This document shows positions 1-9,197 of a stretch of DNA of 64,000 nucleotides, piece after piece. A program made the position numbers and the translations under genes. This stretch comes from an uncultured Lachnospiraceae bacterium. GTDB lineage: Bacteria > Bacillota > Clostridia > Lachnospirales > Lachnospiraceae. The notes beneath the pieces were generated by a model. That model made no database searches. It saw only the letters and a list, made by a program, of their open reading frames with translations, and had not been told where the DNA came from. The DNA lies in assembly GCA_910589105.1 (NCBI GenBank), contig CAJUST010000013.1:1-64000 (forward strand), in the 5' to 3' direction. Each line of letters begins with the position of its first letter. The stretch's first letter is position 1.

Positions 1-296
1 TTAATTCCTATTTTAGACGGAATGTGTGAATGGGGTGATAAAAACAGGTTATAAATGGAATGAGAGGGATTCCGTAGTCGTCGGCATTGCGCTGTTATGC
101 GCATTTCCGCAATGCTTGTCTTTTGGTCTTTGGTTTCTTTGGTTCGGAATAGTGTGGCGCTTTCGGTCTATCTCTTGTTTTCGGTTGCTTGCTTCTTTAC
201 CGTATATGAGCATTCATTCAGGATGAGAAAACGGAAAGGATTTTTGATATAGCTGAAATTAGGGAATGAAAGAATACAGGTCATGAGAATGATAAC
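1..296. other. Left-edge stretch with no supportable gene
   Basis: I see no convincing gene here. A frame at 26-226 and another at 97-252 (+) encode short hydrophobic peptides. The second ends in a basic tail (residues RMRKRK) like the end of a membrane protein, but neither has a ribosome binding site or recognisable motif. They may be remnants of a decayed membrane-protein gene. Confidence 0.3.
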
Positions 297-593
297 ATGG
301 AATTTTTTAATTCGGTACATTTAGGCAATCAATGTTGTGGGATAAAACTTAAGATATTATGCAAGGATTCAAAACTAACAAAAGATTTTAAAGAGGAGCT
401 TTTTAACAAAAGGCAAGAAAGAGAGTTTATAAAGATTAATAAAGTCGAAGATAATATTTTGGAAGTATACATCCATAATATTACAAAAATAAATGTAGAA
501 AATAGATTACGTTTTTACATTGAAATAGCTTTATCCCTTAATTTGGATTTTTGGATTATAATTATATTTAAAAATACAGCAGATAATGCGTAA
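297..593 (+). CDS. Hypothetical 98-residue protein, AT-rich
   Basis: I do not recognise this protein. It is a 98-residue, Lys/Ile/Asn-rich product with no signal peptide and a hydrophobic stretch near the C terminus (LDFWIIIIF). The ribosome binding site is weak: an AGGT lies about 15 bases upstream of the ATG. Base composition is clearly more AT-rich than the two-component genes that follow, which suggests foreign origin or a gene fragment. A possible terminator follows at about 716-738. It could be a truncated C-terminal piece of a larger accessory protein. Whether it is expressed is uncertain. Confidence 0.4.
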   Translation: MEFFNSVHLGNQCCGIKLKILCKDSKLTKDFKEELFNKRQEREFIKINKVEDNILEVYIHNITKINVENRLRFYIEIALSLNLDFWIIIIFKNTADNA

Positions 594-916
594 TGAAGAT
601 ATGACCAAAAATTTAGTTTAGTGAAAGGATTTATGGCTTTTTAGCGCGCCCTTACGCTTTTAAAAGTGTTAAGATAGTGGCATTTACACAAAATAAATAG
701 CATATCCCATATGATGAGCCTGTTGCAAGCTCTTTTTTATTATAGAACTATATACCCATATAGCATGGCATGGCATAGGCTTATTATATTTTTTTATATA
801 TAAGGACGGGCATAGAAAGCGCATGGCAGGGATATAAGAAAAACGGCTAATCTTCAATATTTTTAGCCTGCCTTTAGGCAAATATGATAAACTATTCTAA
901 AAAGCGAGGTGGAAGA
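594..916. other. Gene-free AT-rich stretch before the two-component operon
   Basis: These 323 bases hold no supportable gene. A terminator-like hairpin sits at 716-738. The region then becomes A/T-rich and contains a possible -10 box (TATGAT, 883-888) before the response regulator, with no good -35 match. A short open frame on the minus strand (684-881) has no ribosome binding site or motif. Confidence 0.4.
716..738 (+). terminator. Possible Rho-independent terminator
   Basis: GAGC (716-719) pairs with GCTC (729-732). The stem continues through a C.A mismatch to TG/CA around a 3-base loop, and six T residues follow directly (733-738). The stem is short and imperfect, so this is tentative. 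It would separate the upstream hypothetical gene from the two-component operon. Confidence 0.4.
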
Positions 917-1591
917 ATGAGGCTTCTAATAGCGGAAGATGACCCAAGGCTGTTAAAAACATTGATTCATATTTTTGAAAGCAATAAATTTTCAGTGGAC
1001 GGCGTAACGCGCGGGGACGATGCCCTTGCCTATGCTGAAACAGAAGAATATGACGGATTGATTTTAGACATTATGATGCCCGGATACGATGGGATACAGG
1101 TGTTGCAAAAATTACGGAAAAAAAAGATTACAACGCCGGCTCTATTTTTAACTGCACGCGCTGAAGTGGAGCAGAGGGTGGAAGGGCTGGACGCCGGGGC
1201 AGATGATTATCTGCCAAAACCCTTTGCATCTTCTGAACTTTTGGCAAGGACAAGGGCAATGTTAAGACGCAGAGACAACTATTGCCCAGACCTAGTATCC
1301 TTTGGCGGCGTTTCATTAAACCGATCCACATATAGATTAAGTTATAAAGAACATATCAAAGCATTAAGCGGGAAAGAATTTCAAATTATGGAGATGCTGC
1401 TGCTAAAACCGCATATGATTATTCCAACCGATCAGTTTATATCGCATATTTGGGGGTGGGAGAGCGCTGTGGATACCAGCGTAGTGTGGGTTCATATATC
1501 AAACCTGCGAAAAAAAATAAGCGCGCTCCATGCGCCTTTGGAGATTCGGTTTATACGGGGCGCAGGATATGTTTTGGAGGAATTGCCGTGA
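917..1591 (+). CDS. OmpR/PhoB-family response regulator
   Basis: A DNA-binding response regulator of 224 residues. The receiver domain (about 1-115) has the acidic pair E7-D8-D9, the phosphoacceptor D51 in LILDIMMPG, T79 and K101 in YLPKPF. A winged-helix trans_reg_C domain fills residues 125-224 and ends in the usual RGAGYVLE motif. I chose the ATG at 917, not the in-frame ATG at 884, because AGGTGGAAG lies directly upstream of it. The stop overlaps the kinase start (GTGA), so the two are translationally coupled. By position the likely targets are the downstream VTC-DUF4956-CotH genes and itself, but no operator was identified. Confidence 0.93.
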   Translation: MRLLIAEDDPRLLKTLIHIFESNKFSVDGVTRGDDALAYAETEEYDGLILDIMMPGYDGIQVLQKLRKKKITTPALFLTARAEVEQRVEGLDAGADDYLPKPFASSELLARTRAMLRRRDNYCPDLVSFGGVSLNRSTYRLSYKEHIKALSGKEFQIMEMLLLKPHMIIPTDQFISHIWGWESAVDTSVVWVHISNLRKKISALHAPLEIRFIRGAGYVLEELP

Positions 1592-2817
1592 TTTACAGTT
1601 TACGCAGAAAATTTATTTTAATCTCTACAATTTCAGTATGTTCAGTTCTTTTAGTTATCTTTATGGTTATGTGCGTAATGAATTATGCGCAGTTAAATCA
1701 TACAATGGACGCATTGGCAGATGTGATTGTCTCTAATGGCGGCATTTTTCCAAAACGCGATCAATCCGGACGGCCGTCTCCGTCAAAAGGCGGTCCACTT
1801 ATGAAAGTAATTAAAAAAGAACCCCCTTTTGCCGCCCATTTTTTTACGGTGTGGCTTGGAACGGATAACCGCATTAAAAAGATATATGATGAATCTGTTT
1901 TTTCTATTGATGAGGCGCAGGCGCAAGATTATGTAGAGGATGCGCAAAAGAAGAACAGGGAACGGGGCTGGGTTTCGGATTACCGTTTTCGTATGTTTCG
2001 GTCAGGGGATCAAATGGCAGTCGTTTTTGTAGATGGCGAAATGAACAGAATGCTGTCAAACCGTTTTTTGCTGACTGCGCTTTTGGTTTTATCAGGAAGC
2101 GGCATTGCTGTTCTTATTTTAATTATGATTAGTTCAAAAAAAGCAGTCTATCCTGTTGCGGAAAGCTATGAAAAGCAAAGGCAGTTTATCACGGATGCAA
2201 ACCATGAATTAAAAACGCCTCTTACGCTGATATTGTCGGATTTGGATATTGTGGAATCGGAGTTTGGGAAAAGTGAATGGATTGACGATATGCGGATAGA
2301 GGGTGAGAGAATGAAGACGCTGATCCATCAACTTGTTCTTTTATCTCGAATGGATGAGGATCAGGCGAATCTTCGCATTTGCCCATTTGATTTAAGCAAT
2401 GCGGCATTGGATACGGTATCTGAATTTCAGGCTCTGGCATTTGAGCAAAAAAAGAATCTAGCGGCGCAAGTGGAACCGACTATCGAATATCATGGAGATG
2501 AAGGGCTGATCCGCCGCCTTCTTTCCATTCTCTTGGATAATGCAGTAAAATATTGTGATGATAACGGTAAAATCATGGTAACGGTGAAGCAAAAACGCCA
2601 TATTTCCATTACTGTTGAAAATACATATAGCAGTGTAGATAGTCTAGAATTAGAAAAACTGTTTGACCGCTTTTACCGCGCGGATAAGTCTAGGACGTTC
2701 AATGGCAGTTTTGGGGTGGGCCTTTCCATTGCCAGAGCAATCGCTAAAAACCATCATGGAGATATTTCTGTTTATAAAAAAGAAAGGGCAATCGGGTTTA
2801 AGGCGGAATTAAAATGA
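1588..2817 (+). CDS. Membrane sensor histidine kinase
   Basis: The 409-residue cognate kinase of the upstream regulator. It has a first membrane helix (about 10-31), an extracytoplasmic sensor of about 125 residues, a second helix (about 160-181), and a HisKA domain with phosphoacceptor H206 in DANHELKTPL. A HATPase follows with an N-box around residue 318 (LLDNAVKY), an F-box (LFDRFYRAD) and a G-box (GVGLSIA). There is no HAMP domain: the second helix runs almost straight into the dimerisation helix. The GTG start at 1588 overlaps the regulator stop and is preceded by TTGGAGGA. A much longer open frame begins at 1450 but lies inside the regulator gene. The ligand is unknown. Confidence 0.92.
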   Translation: MIYSLRRKFILISTISVCSVLLVIFMVMCVMNYAQLNHTMDALADVIVSNGGIFPKRDQSGRPSPSKGGPLMKVIKKEPPFAAHFFTVWLGTDNRIKKIYDESVFSIDEAQAQDYVEDAQKKNRERGWVSDYRFRMFRSGDQMAVVFVDGEMNRMLSNRFLLTALLVLSGSGIAVLILIMISSKKAVYPVAESYEKQRQFITDANHELKTPLTLILSDLDIVESEFGKSEWIDDMRIEGERMKTLIHQLVLLSRMDEDQANLRICPFDLSNAALDTVSEFQALAFEQKKNLAAQVEPTIEYHGDEGLIRRLLSILLDNAVKYCDDNGKIMVTVKQKRHISITVENTYSSVDSLELEKLFDRFYRADKSRTFNGSFGVGLSIARAIAKNHHGDISVYKKERAIGFKAELK

Positions 2818-2913
2818 TTAAAAAAGCCTTACGAAAAAAATCAATTCCTTTAGGCTCTCTTAAGCGCCATGCCTTAAAATATTTTTAAAATTATTTAAAA
2901 GGAGGCATGCGAA

Positions 2914-3606
2914 ATGACAAAAAACGAAACATACCGCCATGAACTGAAATACTGCATCCGGACTGCTGACTATTATGCGATCCGCCAAAGGCTGCGCGCG
3001 GTTATGAAACCGGATCAATTTGCCGGAGCAGACGGGCGTTATGTGGTCCGGAGTATTTACTTTGACAATATGGACGACAAGGCGCTGCGTGAAAAAATAA
3101 ACGGCGCGCAAAAAAGAGAAAAGTTCCGTATCCGCTATTACAACGATGATTTATCCTTCATTTCCTTAGAGAAAAAAATAAAAAGGAACAATTTGTGCAT
3201 GAAAATAGCCGCGAGGCTTACAGAGGAAGAATGCCGGGCGGTTTTATGCGGGACTTCCGGCTTTATGAGAAACCATGAGTTTGAGCTTGTCCGTGAACTG
3301 TATTGTAAAATGAACTTCCAGCGGCTTTGCCCTAAAGTTTTAGTTTCCTATGTACGGGAACCTTATGTATACGCTGCCGGAAATGTCCGCGTCACTTTTG
3401 ATTTTCAAATCCGAAGTTCTCTTTTTCACAGGAAGTTTTTAGAAGAAACCATGGCAGACGTCGCCGTGGCAGACAGTCCGGACGAAATGATTTTAGAAGT
3501 GAAGTTTGATTCTTTTCTTCCGGAGGTAATTCAATCCCTTTTACAGACAGAGGGAATCCGGCAGCAGGCATATTCCAAATATGGCGTCTGCCGCAGATTT
3601 GGATAA
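2914..3606 (+). CDS. VTC-domain protein (polyphosphate-polymerase-like)
   Basis: 230 residues matching the VTC domain, the catalytic fold of eukaryotic polyphosphate polymerase Vtc4 and part of the triphosphate tunnel metalloenzyme group. Typical elements are the N-terminal RHELKY motif, YVVRSIYFDN, the basic strand KREKFRIRYY, the ISLEKKIK strand and the late acidic ILEVKFDSF. These Lys/Arg/Glu residues would line a tunnel binding polyphosphate or nucleotide. No SPX domain or membrane segment is seen. AAAGGAGG precedes the ATG. It lies 96 bases after the kinase and is followed by DUF4956 and CotH genes, a combination that recurs in Firmicutes. Whether it makes polyphosphate here is not shown by sequence. 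Confidence 0.88.
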   Translation: MTKNETYRHELKYCIRTADYYAIRQRLRAVMKPDQFAGADGRYVVRSIYFDNMDDKALREKINGAQKREKFRIRYYNDDLSFISLEKKIKRNNLCMKIAARLTEEECRAVLCGTSGFMRNHEFELVRELYCKMNFQRLCPKVLVSYVREPYVYAAGNVRVTFDFQIRSSLFHRKFLEETMADVAVADSPDEMILEVKFDSFLPEVIQSLLQTEGIRQQAYSKYGVCRRFG

Positions 3607-3678
3607 ACGGATTTTGGCCTGAATAAAAGGGAACAACGGAAAAAGTAGAAAAATGCTTAAACGTAGGAGGGATAAACG

Positions 3679-4350
3679 ATGAGTTTTAATGATATTTTTA
3701 AATCCAGTTTTTTAGAAAATGTATCAGAATTTTCTATGATTGACACTTTATTGGGATTGGCGGCCGCTTTGGTAATCAGTTTGTTTATTTTCGTAATTTA
3801 TAAAAAAACCTTGACTGGCGTTATGTATTCCAGTAGTTTTGCCTTGACTCTTGTGGGGCTGTCTTTGGTAACAACGCTTGTGATTATGGCTGTTACTTCA
3901 AATGTTGTCCTTTCCCTTGGCATGGTCGGCGCTTTGTCCATTGTCCGTTTCCGGACTGCGATCAAAGAGCCGGTGGAAATTGTTTTTTTGTTTTGGTCTC
4001 TGGCGTCTGGAATTGTAATCGGGGCCGGCATGGTTCCTTTGGCAATGATAGGTTCGGCGATCATTGGCATAGTTTTACTTCTGTTTGCCAATCGGAAAAT
4101 CCATTCAAACCCTTATATCCTTGTCCTAAATTTACGGGACGAAAAAGCGGAAGAAACCGCTTTGGAAATCTTAAAACAAGGCGTTTTACAATATACGGTA
4201 AAAGCCAAAACTATAAATGCGTCCGGAATCGAGCTTACGGCAGAGCTCCGCTTACAAGACGCCACGACAACATTTATCAATCGGATTGTGGAGGCGTCCG
4301 GAGTGGAACACGCAACATTAGTCAGCTATAATGGGGAATATATGTCTTAA
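3679..4350 (+). CDS. DUF4956 membrane protein
   Basis: 223 residues. The N-terminal half carries about four hydrophobic segments (roughly 22-43, 50-75, 80-95 and 100-135) around the conserved GMVGALSIVRFRTA stretch typical of DUF4956. The C-terminal 80 residues form a soluble alpha/beta domain. The biochemical function is unknown. It sits between a VTC-domain protein and a CotH kinase, with TAGGAGGG upstream and 14 bases to the next start. The family is repeatedly found beside VTC proteins, so a role as membrane partner, channel or anchor for the VTC enzyme is a reasonable inference and nothing more. Confidence 0.88.
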   Translation: MSFNDIFKSSFLENVSEFSMIDTLLGLAAALVISLFIFVIYKKTLTGVMYSSSFALTLVGLSLVTTLVIMAVTSNVVLSLGMVGALSIVRFRTAIKEPVEIVFLFWSLASGIVIGAGMVPLAMIGSAIIGIVLLLFANRKIHSNPYILVLNLRDEKAEETALEILKQGVLQYTVKAKTINASGIELTAELRLQDATTTFINRIVEASGVEHATLVSYNGEYMS

Positions 4351-4364
4351 CGGAGGAATTATAT

Positions 4365-6278
4365 GTGATTACACAGAAGCATACTACAAAAATCATAATT
4401 GTAATCATGGCCGCCGCTGTCTGTTTCTGCCTGTTTGCGATTGTTTTTGCGGAAAAAATTGCAAAGGCTTCTGGCGGCGCGGGCATTGCGGTGGAATATG
4501 AGTCTAGGCTTTTTGACACATCGGAAACCATAAGCATAAATCTGATAATGGATGAAGAAGACTGGGAGGATATGCTTGCAAATGCCATAGCGGAGACTTA
4601 TTATCAGTGCGATGTGGAAATTGGAGGGGAAATGATTCGGCGGGTAGGCGTCCGCCCAAAGGGGAATACGAGTTTAACAGCCATTGCCCGTGATCCAGAT
4701 ACAGATCGCTACAGTTTGAAGCTGGAATTTGATCATTATGTGGACGGACAGACCTGTTTTGGATTGGATAAATTGATTTTAAATAATAATTATGCCGATG
4801 CGACTAATATGAAAGAGGCTTTGATTTATGATATGTATCAATATTTGGATGCAGACGCATCTCTGTATAATTATGCAGAATTATCAGTCAATGGCGAATA
4901 CTGGGGCGTTTATTTGGCGCTGGAAGCAGTGGAAGACAGTTTTCTGTTACGCAATTATGGAACAAAAAATGGGGAATTGTATAAACCGGACAGCATGGAT
5001 ATGGGACAAAAAGGAGATTCAGGTTTTGGCAATTCAGATTTTGATCCGTTGCAATTTGACAAGATACAGCCACAAGCCCAGAAAGACGAAGATGCTTTTC
5101 CCATTAATGAACAGAACAATTCTTCTATTGAAAGCGGTTCTGCGGAACAGGCGGCAGGCAAAGAAAACGTTTCCACAGAACAGGCGGCTGGAAAAAAGAG
5201 CGTTCCCACTTCTAAACATGGAGGATTTGGAGGCGTTTCCATGGGTGGAAATGGCGCAAATCTAAACTATATAGATCAAGAGCTGGACAGCTATACGGCA
5301 ATTTGGGACGGAGAGGTGACAAACTCTGCGAAATCAGATCACACGCGCGTCGTTAAAGCGCTGGAACATATATCAGAAGGCTTGAATCTTGAAAAATATA
5401 TGGATATAGAAAATCTTTTAAAATACATGGCGGTTCACGTTTTTTCCGTTAATGAGGATAGTCTTTTAGGAAGAATGGCGCATAATTATTATTTGTATGA
5501 GTCTGACGGCCGGCTTAATATCCTCCCATGGGATTATAATCTTGCTTTTGGCGGCATGGGAGAAAGAGGAAGAACAGATGGCGGCAGCGGCGCGACAAGC
5601 GCAGTCAATTATGCCATAGACTATGCTTTTTCCGGCACAAACTTCTTTGACGCGTTTATGGAAGATGAGGAATATCACGCAAAGTATTACAGTTATCTAA
5701 AACAGCTTGTGGAGGAATACGTCTATGGCGGTGGATTTGACGCTTTTTACCAGCGTACCCGAAGTCAGATTGATTCCTTGGTTGAGAGCGATCCCACGGC
5801 TTTTTATACTGGCAAAGAATATAAGGAAGCGGCAGACACTCTTTATGAAACAGTACAGCTTCGGAGCCAATCTATAAGCGGCCAGATAGAAGGAAGCATT
5901 CCATCCACAGAAGAAGAACAGAAAAATTCGGATACGCTGATTGATGCATCTCATCTGGATTTAAGCGTGATGGGCAGCATGAGTATGGGGGATCGTATAC
6001 AAAACTGGAATGAAAATGAAAAAACGGAAGACTCTCCATTTAACGGCAATGAATCCCCAGAAAATATCGCATCGGCTCAATTTGAAATAGAAGACGGAAG
6101 CCATCAGGCGCCAAAAGGCGGCATGGGAAATATGCCAAATGTGAATATTGACAGAAATGACTTAAGCAAAACAGCCTTAGGCAATCTGAGTTTGTATGGC
6201 GTAAGCTTCCTTGCTTTCATTGGAGTCCTTGTATTTGCAATAGCATACCACAGGCGTTCCCGTAGATTTTTCCGGTAA
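4365..6278 (+). CDS. CotH-kinase family protein, membrane anchored
   Basis: A 637-residue protein with an N-terminal membrane anchor or signal (about 8-30), a CotH protein-kinase-like domain (about 45-500) and a C-terminal helix (about 605-626) followed by basic residues. The PKGNTS motif lies near residue 107 and the metal-binding LPWDYNLAFGG lies in the second half, as in CotH spore-coat kinases. A Gly/Ser/Gln-rich insert (about 245-300) contains a duplicated EQAAGK motif, and a second linker near 520-600 is Met/Asn-rich. The start is a GTG at 4365 behind GGAGGA; the ATG two bases earlier would hit a stop at once. The topology suggests the kinase domain lies outside the cytoplasm, next to the VTC and DUF4956 products. 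Confidence 0.88.
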   Translation: MITQKHTTKIIIVIMAAAVCFCLFAIVFAEKIAKASGGAGIAVEYESRLFDTSETISINLIMDEEDWEDMLANAIAETYYQCDVEIGGEMIRRVGVRPKGNTSLTAIARDPDTDRYSLKLEFDHYVDGQTCFGLDKLILNNNYADATNMKEALIYDMYQYLDADASLYNYAELSVNGEYWGVYLALEAVEDSFLLRNYGTKNGELYKPDSMDMGQKGDSGFGNSDFDPLQFDKIQPQAQKDEDAFPINEQNNSSIESGSAEQAAGKENVSTEQAAGKKSVPTSKHGGFGGVSMGGNGANLNYIDQELDSYTAIWDGEVTNSAKSDHTRVVKALEHISEGLNLEKYMDIENLLKYMAVHVFSVNEDSLLGRMAHNYYLYESDGRLNILPWDYNLAFGGMGERGRTDGGSGATSAVNYAIDYAFSGTNFFDAFMEDEEYHAKYYSYLKQLVEEYVYGGGFDAFYQRTRSQIDSLVESDPTAFYTGKEYKEAADTLYETVQLRSQSISGQIEGSIPSTEEEQKNSDTLIDASHLDLSVMGSMSMGDRIQNWNENEKTEDSPFNGNESPENIASAQFEIEDGSHQAPKGGMGNMPNVNIDRNDLSKTALGNLSLYGVSFLAFIGVLVFAIAYHRRSRRFFR

Positions 6279-6430
6279 AGCATGTTTGCTGTATACTGTC
6301 TCAATCGCATAATTTCAAAAGCTGGCAACAAACTTTATTGTATTTATTATTGAACATAAATAAAAATTTGGTTCTTCCTATATTCGAAATAAATTGAAAA
6401 TTGGATTTTGTGTTGTGTACGATGCGCCTA

Positions 6431-6459
6431 TTGACAAAGCAGAATAATCACAATATATT
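6431..6459 (+). promoter_or_regulatory. Promoter of the LRR surface-protein gene
   Basis: TTGACA (6431-6436) is a perfect -35 box. After a 17-base spacer comes TATATT (6454-6459) as the -10 box. The predicted start site is about 55 bases upstream of the TTG start codon at 6522. This gives the LRR gene its own vegetative promoter, separate from the CotH operon that ends at 6278. Confidence 0.7.
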
Positions 6460-6521
6460 TATTAAAAAGGAATGTGTTCAACTAGAAGTTGTCTTAAAAC
6501 GAAAATTAGGAGGTTACTAAA

Positions 6522-9062
6522 TTGAAAAAATTATTTCTTTCAGTTGCTTTAGCGCTAAGTCTAATCCTTTCTTCCCAGTCAGTGGCATATGCTTTTCAGC
6601 AAAGAGCTCCGATTCAGGCAAATGCGAATACGGAGGAATCCATCTTGGGGTTTGCCGCCTCTGATGGCAGCGCCCTTACCCCGACAGGAGTTTTTAATGC
6701 TATGATTGCGTTAAAAGATCAGGACGGATATAAGGAAGGAACTCCATGGACGGACGATGAGCCTTATTCAGATTCAACAGGATATTACCGATGGAAAGGC
6801 GGTCCTCTTGATGGACACAATATCGTTGCCGTAGGCTGCGTTGCCTTTGCTTTTATACTTAGCGATGCGGCATTTGACAGTTTGCCGGCCAGAATGTACG
6901 CAAACGGTGAATTTGAATATGAGGATATAAAAGTCGGGGATATTCTTCGGGTAAACAATGACGCCCATACCGTAATCGCGCTTGAGGTAAATGAAGCGGG
7001 ACTAGTCCTTGCGGAAGGAAACATCAGTACAGGAGACCATAAGGGCAAGATCCATTGGGGACGGAAAATATCTAAAGAAGAAGTGATGCGCTCTGCCAGC
7101 CATTATATCACCCGTTACCCAGAAAATTATATTTCCCCAGATGATCCGGAAGCTAACGTGATAGTTGCATCTGAGACGCTTGAAGGAGGGCTTGCGTGGA
7201 ATTTGACAAAAGCGGGCAAGATGACCATTTCTGGGAAAGGGGCCATGCCGGATTTCAGCAGTACAGGAGATCAGCCGTGGAATAGTTACAGCAGCCAAAT
7301 CCGGAATGTTGTGATTGGAGACGGCGTGACTGGTATCGGTTCTTGCGCGTTTTGGAAGTGTGAGGTTCTTAGCGTAGAAATTCCCACAAGTGTGACGTCA
7401 ATTGGAAACAGCGCGTTTCGTGAGTCTTCGGTTCTTTCCGTAAACATTCCAGCCAACGTGAAAATGATCGGTGACAGCGCGTTCCGTGGGTGTAAAAGCC
7501 TTAGTTCCGTGACTTTTTCTGAAGGATTGGAAACAATCAGCCAAAATGCGTTTAATGCTTGCGAAAACCTTACTGTTATAGACTTGCCTGCCAGTATTGG
7601 AGAAGTGGGAGCCGGGGCGTTTTTTCAGTGCGGAAAATTGACAAGCGTAACATTTGCTCCCGGCAGTAAGCAGGTGAAGATGGGCGATAATTTATTTGGG
7701 AACTGTTATTATCTGATGAAGGTGACGCTGCCAAAAAGCGTAGACCGAATTAGTGAGGGTATGTTTATAAATTGCCAAATGCTTGCCGGAGTGGAAATTC
7801 CACAAGGCGCGGAAAGCATAGATCCGTCAGCATTCGCTTCTTGTTATAGGTTTACTACGGTCATAATCCCGAATAGCGTAACGTCAATAGGGATGTCCGC
7901 ATTTTCGGCTTGCAGTTTGTCTGATATATACTTTACCGGCACAGAAGCGCAATGGAATAGCATAAGTAAAAGCGCTGAGACGATTGCGGCAATGTCGAAG
8001 GCAACGATACATTATGAGTATAAACCTTCAAATCCTGACGACGGCGATAACGATAATAACTCAGGCGACGGCGACAACTCAGGCGACGGGAATACGCCGG
8101 GCGGCGACAACTCAGGCGATGGAAATACGCCGGGCGGCGACAATTCAGGCGACGGGAATACGCCGGGCGGCGACAACTCAGGCGACGGGAATACGCCGGG
8201 CGGCGACAACTCAGGCGACGGAAATACGCCGGGCGGCGACAACTCAGGCGACGGAAATACGCCGGGCGGCGACAATTCAGGCGACGGGAATACGCCGGGC
8301 GGCGGCAACTCAGGCGATGGGAATACGCCGGGCGGCGGCAATAATTCGACTGAAGGCGACGCTTCGGGAAGTGGCGGCAATTCGGAAAATAGTGAAAATC
8401 AGACTGCCGAACAGCCTGCATTAGGAAAGGAAAAAACCTTTGTAATCGATCAAGTTACTTATAAAGTAACAGTTGTTGGCGAAGAAGTGGAACTTATCAC
8501 ATCGGCGTCCAAAGTGAAGAATGTGACGATTGATACAGTCACAGGCATAGACGGCATCACTTATAAAGTAACCTCGATTGGCTCAAAGGCAATGCAAAAC
8601 AATAAGAACATGACAGGTTTGGCCATTGGGGCAAATGTAAAGACAATCGGGGCAAACGCTTTCTCCGGCTGTTCAAAGTTAAAGAAAGTTTCTATCGGCA
8701 AGAATATAACTGTAATTGAAGCAGGCGCATTTAAGGGTTGCGCTGCCTTAAAGAAAATTACTCTGCCGGACAGCGTAAAGACAATCGGGGCAAATGCTTT
8801 TTCAGGCTGTAAGAAACTTACGGCAGCCACTATTGGAAAAACGTCAAAATCAAAACTGGCAACTATTGGAAAGAGAGCATTTAGCGGCTGTAAGAAACTT
8901 AGCAAAGTAACGATTAAGTCAACAAAGCTTAATTTCGTAGGAAAACAGGCGTTTAAGGGTTCAAAATCTGGTCTAACGGTGAAAGTTCCATCGAAACAAT
9001 TCAATAAATATAAGAATTACTTTAAAAACGCAGGTTTAAAAGTCAGACAAGTGAAAAAGTAA
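6522..9062 (+). CDS. Secreted BspA-like leucine-rich-repeat protein
   Basis: 846 residues. It has a Sec signal peptide (about 1-25) and an N-terminal domain (about 40-205) with a possible Cys-His pair in VGCVAFAF and DAHTVIAL, reminiscent of CHAP or NlpC/P60 amidase folds. LRR_5 (BspA/TpLRR) repeats follow (about 220-490), then a Gly/Asp/Asn-rich spacer of eight 11-residue repeats, then a second LRR_5 block (about 635-835). There is no LPXTG or membrane anchor, so attachment is unclear. The start is TTG with TTAGGAGG upstream. Such proteins are surface or secreted adhesins. Amidase activity of the N-terminal domain is only suggested. Confidence 0.87.
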   Translation: MKKLFLSVALALSLILSSQSVAYAFQQRAPIQANANTEESILGFAASDGSALTPTGVFNAMIALKDQDGYKEGTPWTDDEPYSDSTGYYRWKGGPLDGHNIVAVGCVAFAFILSDAAFDSLPARMYANGEFEYEDIKVGDILRVNNDAHTVIALEVNEAGLVLAEGNISTGDHKGKIHWGRKISKEEVMRSASHYITRYPENYISPDDPEANVIVASETLEGGLAWNLTKAGKMTISGKGAMPDFSSTGDQPWNSYSSQIRNVVIGDGVTGIGSCAFWKCEVLSVEIPTSVTSIGNSAFRESSVLSVNIPANVKMIGDSAFRGCKSLSSVTFSEGLETISQNAFNACENLTVIDLPASIGEVGAGAFFQCGKLTSVTFAPGSKQVKMGDNLFGNCYYLMKVTLPKSVDRISEGMFINCQMLAGVEIPQGAESIDPSAFASCYRFTTVIIPNSVTSIGMSAFSACSLSDIYFTGTEAQWNSISKSAETIAAMSKATIHYEYKPSNPDDGDNDNNSGDGDNSGDGNTPGGDNSGDGNTPGGDNSGDGNTPGGDNSGDGNTPGGDNSGDGNTPGGDNSGDGNTPGGDNSGDGNTPGGGNSGDGNTPGGGNNSTEGDASGSGGNSENSENQTAEQPALGKEKTFVIDQVTYKVTVVGEEVELITSASKVKNVTIDTVTGIDGITYKVTSIGSKAMQNNKNMTGLAIGANVKTIGANAFSGCSKLKKVSIGKNITVIEAGAFKGCAALKKITLPDSVKTIGANAFSGCKKLTAATIGKTSKSKLATIGKRAFSGCKKLSKVTIKSTKLNFVGKQAFKGSKSGLTVKVPSKQFNKYKNYFKNAGLKVRQVKK
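8070..8333 (+). repeat. Eight tandem 33-bp repeats inside the LRR gene
   Basis: Eight units of 33 bases encode GDNSGDGNTPG; the last unit begins GGN. They differ only at a few third positions (GAC/GAT, GGG/GGA, AAC/AAT). The array forms a flexible acidic spacer between two leucine-rich-repeat blocks. The unit length keeps the frame, so copy number can change without breaking the gene. Confidence 0.95.
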
Positions 9063-9080
9063 TCCTTTGAAGTTATAGAA

Positions 9081-9128
9081 AACAGCCGGATAGCTTTCCA
9101 TAATGAAAGTTCGTCCGGCTGTTCTTTT
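9081..9128 (+). terminator. Rho-independent terminator after the LRR gene
   Basis: AACAGCCGGA (9081-9090) is perfectly complementary to TCCGGCTGTT (9114-9123), with a 23-base loop and a T-rich tail (CTTTTT). It begins 18 bases after the LRR stop codon. Confidence 0.85.
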
Positions 9129-9197
9129 TGTCTGGCTTTCGCCTGATTCAAATCGAAATATACATTTCATGACGCCTTTTCATTTTACAGCCAGATC

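Noticed and set aside
26..226. 66-codon frame at the left edge
   Set aside because: No ribosome site, odd composition and no motif; another frame over the same bases looks equally plausible.
1450..1587. Upstream extension of the histidine kinase frame
   Set aside because: It lies inside the response-regulator gene. The GTG at 1588 has a good ribosome site and the normal four-base coupling overlap.
7933..8424. Long open frames on both strands across the 33-bp repeats of the LRR gene
   Set aside because: A repeat of 33 bases keeps every frame open. The low-complexity products have no ribosome site and lie inside a clear gene.
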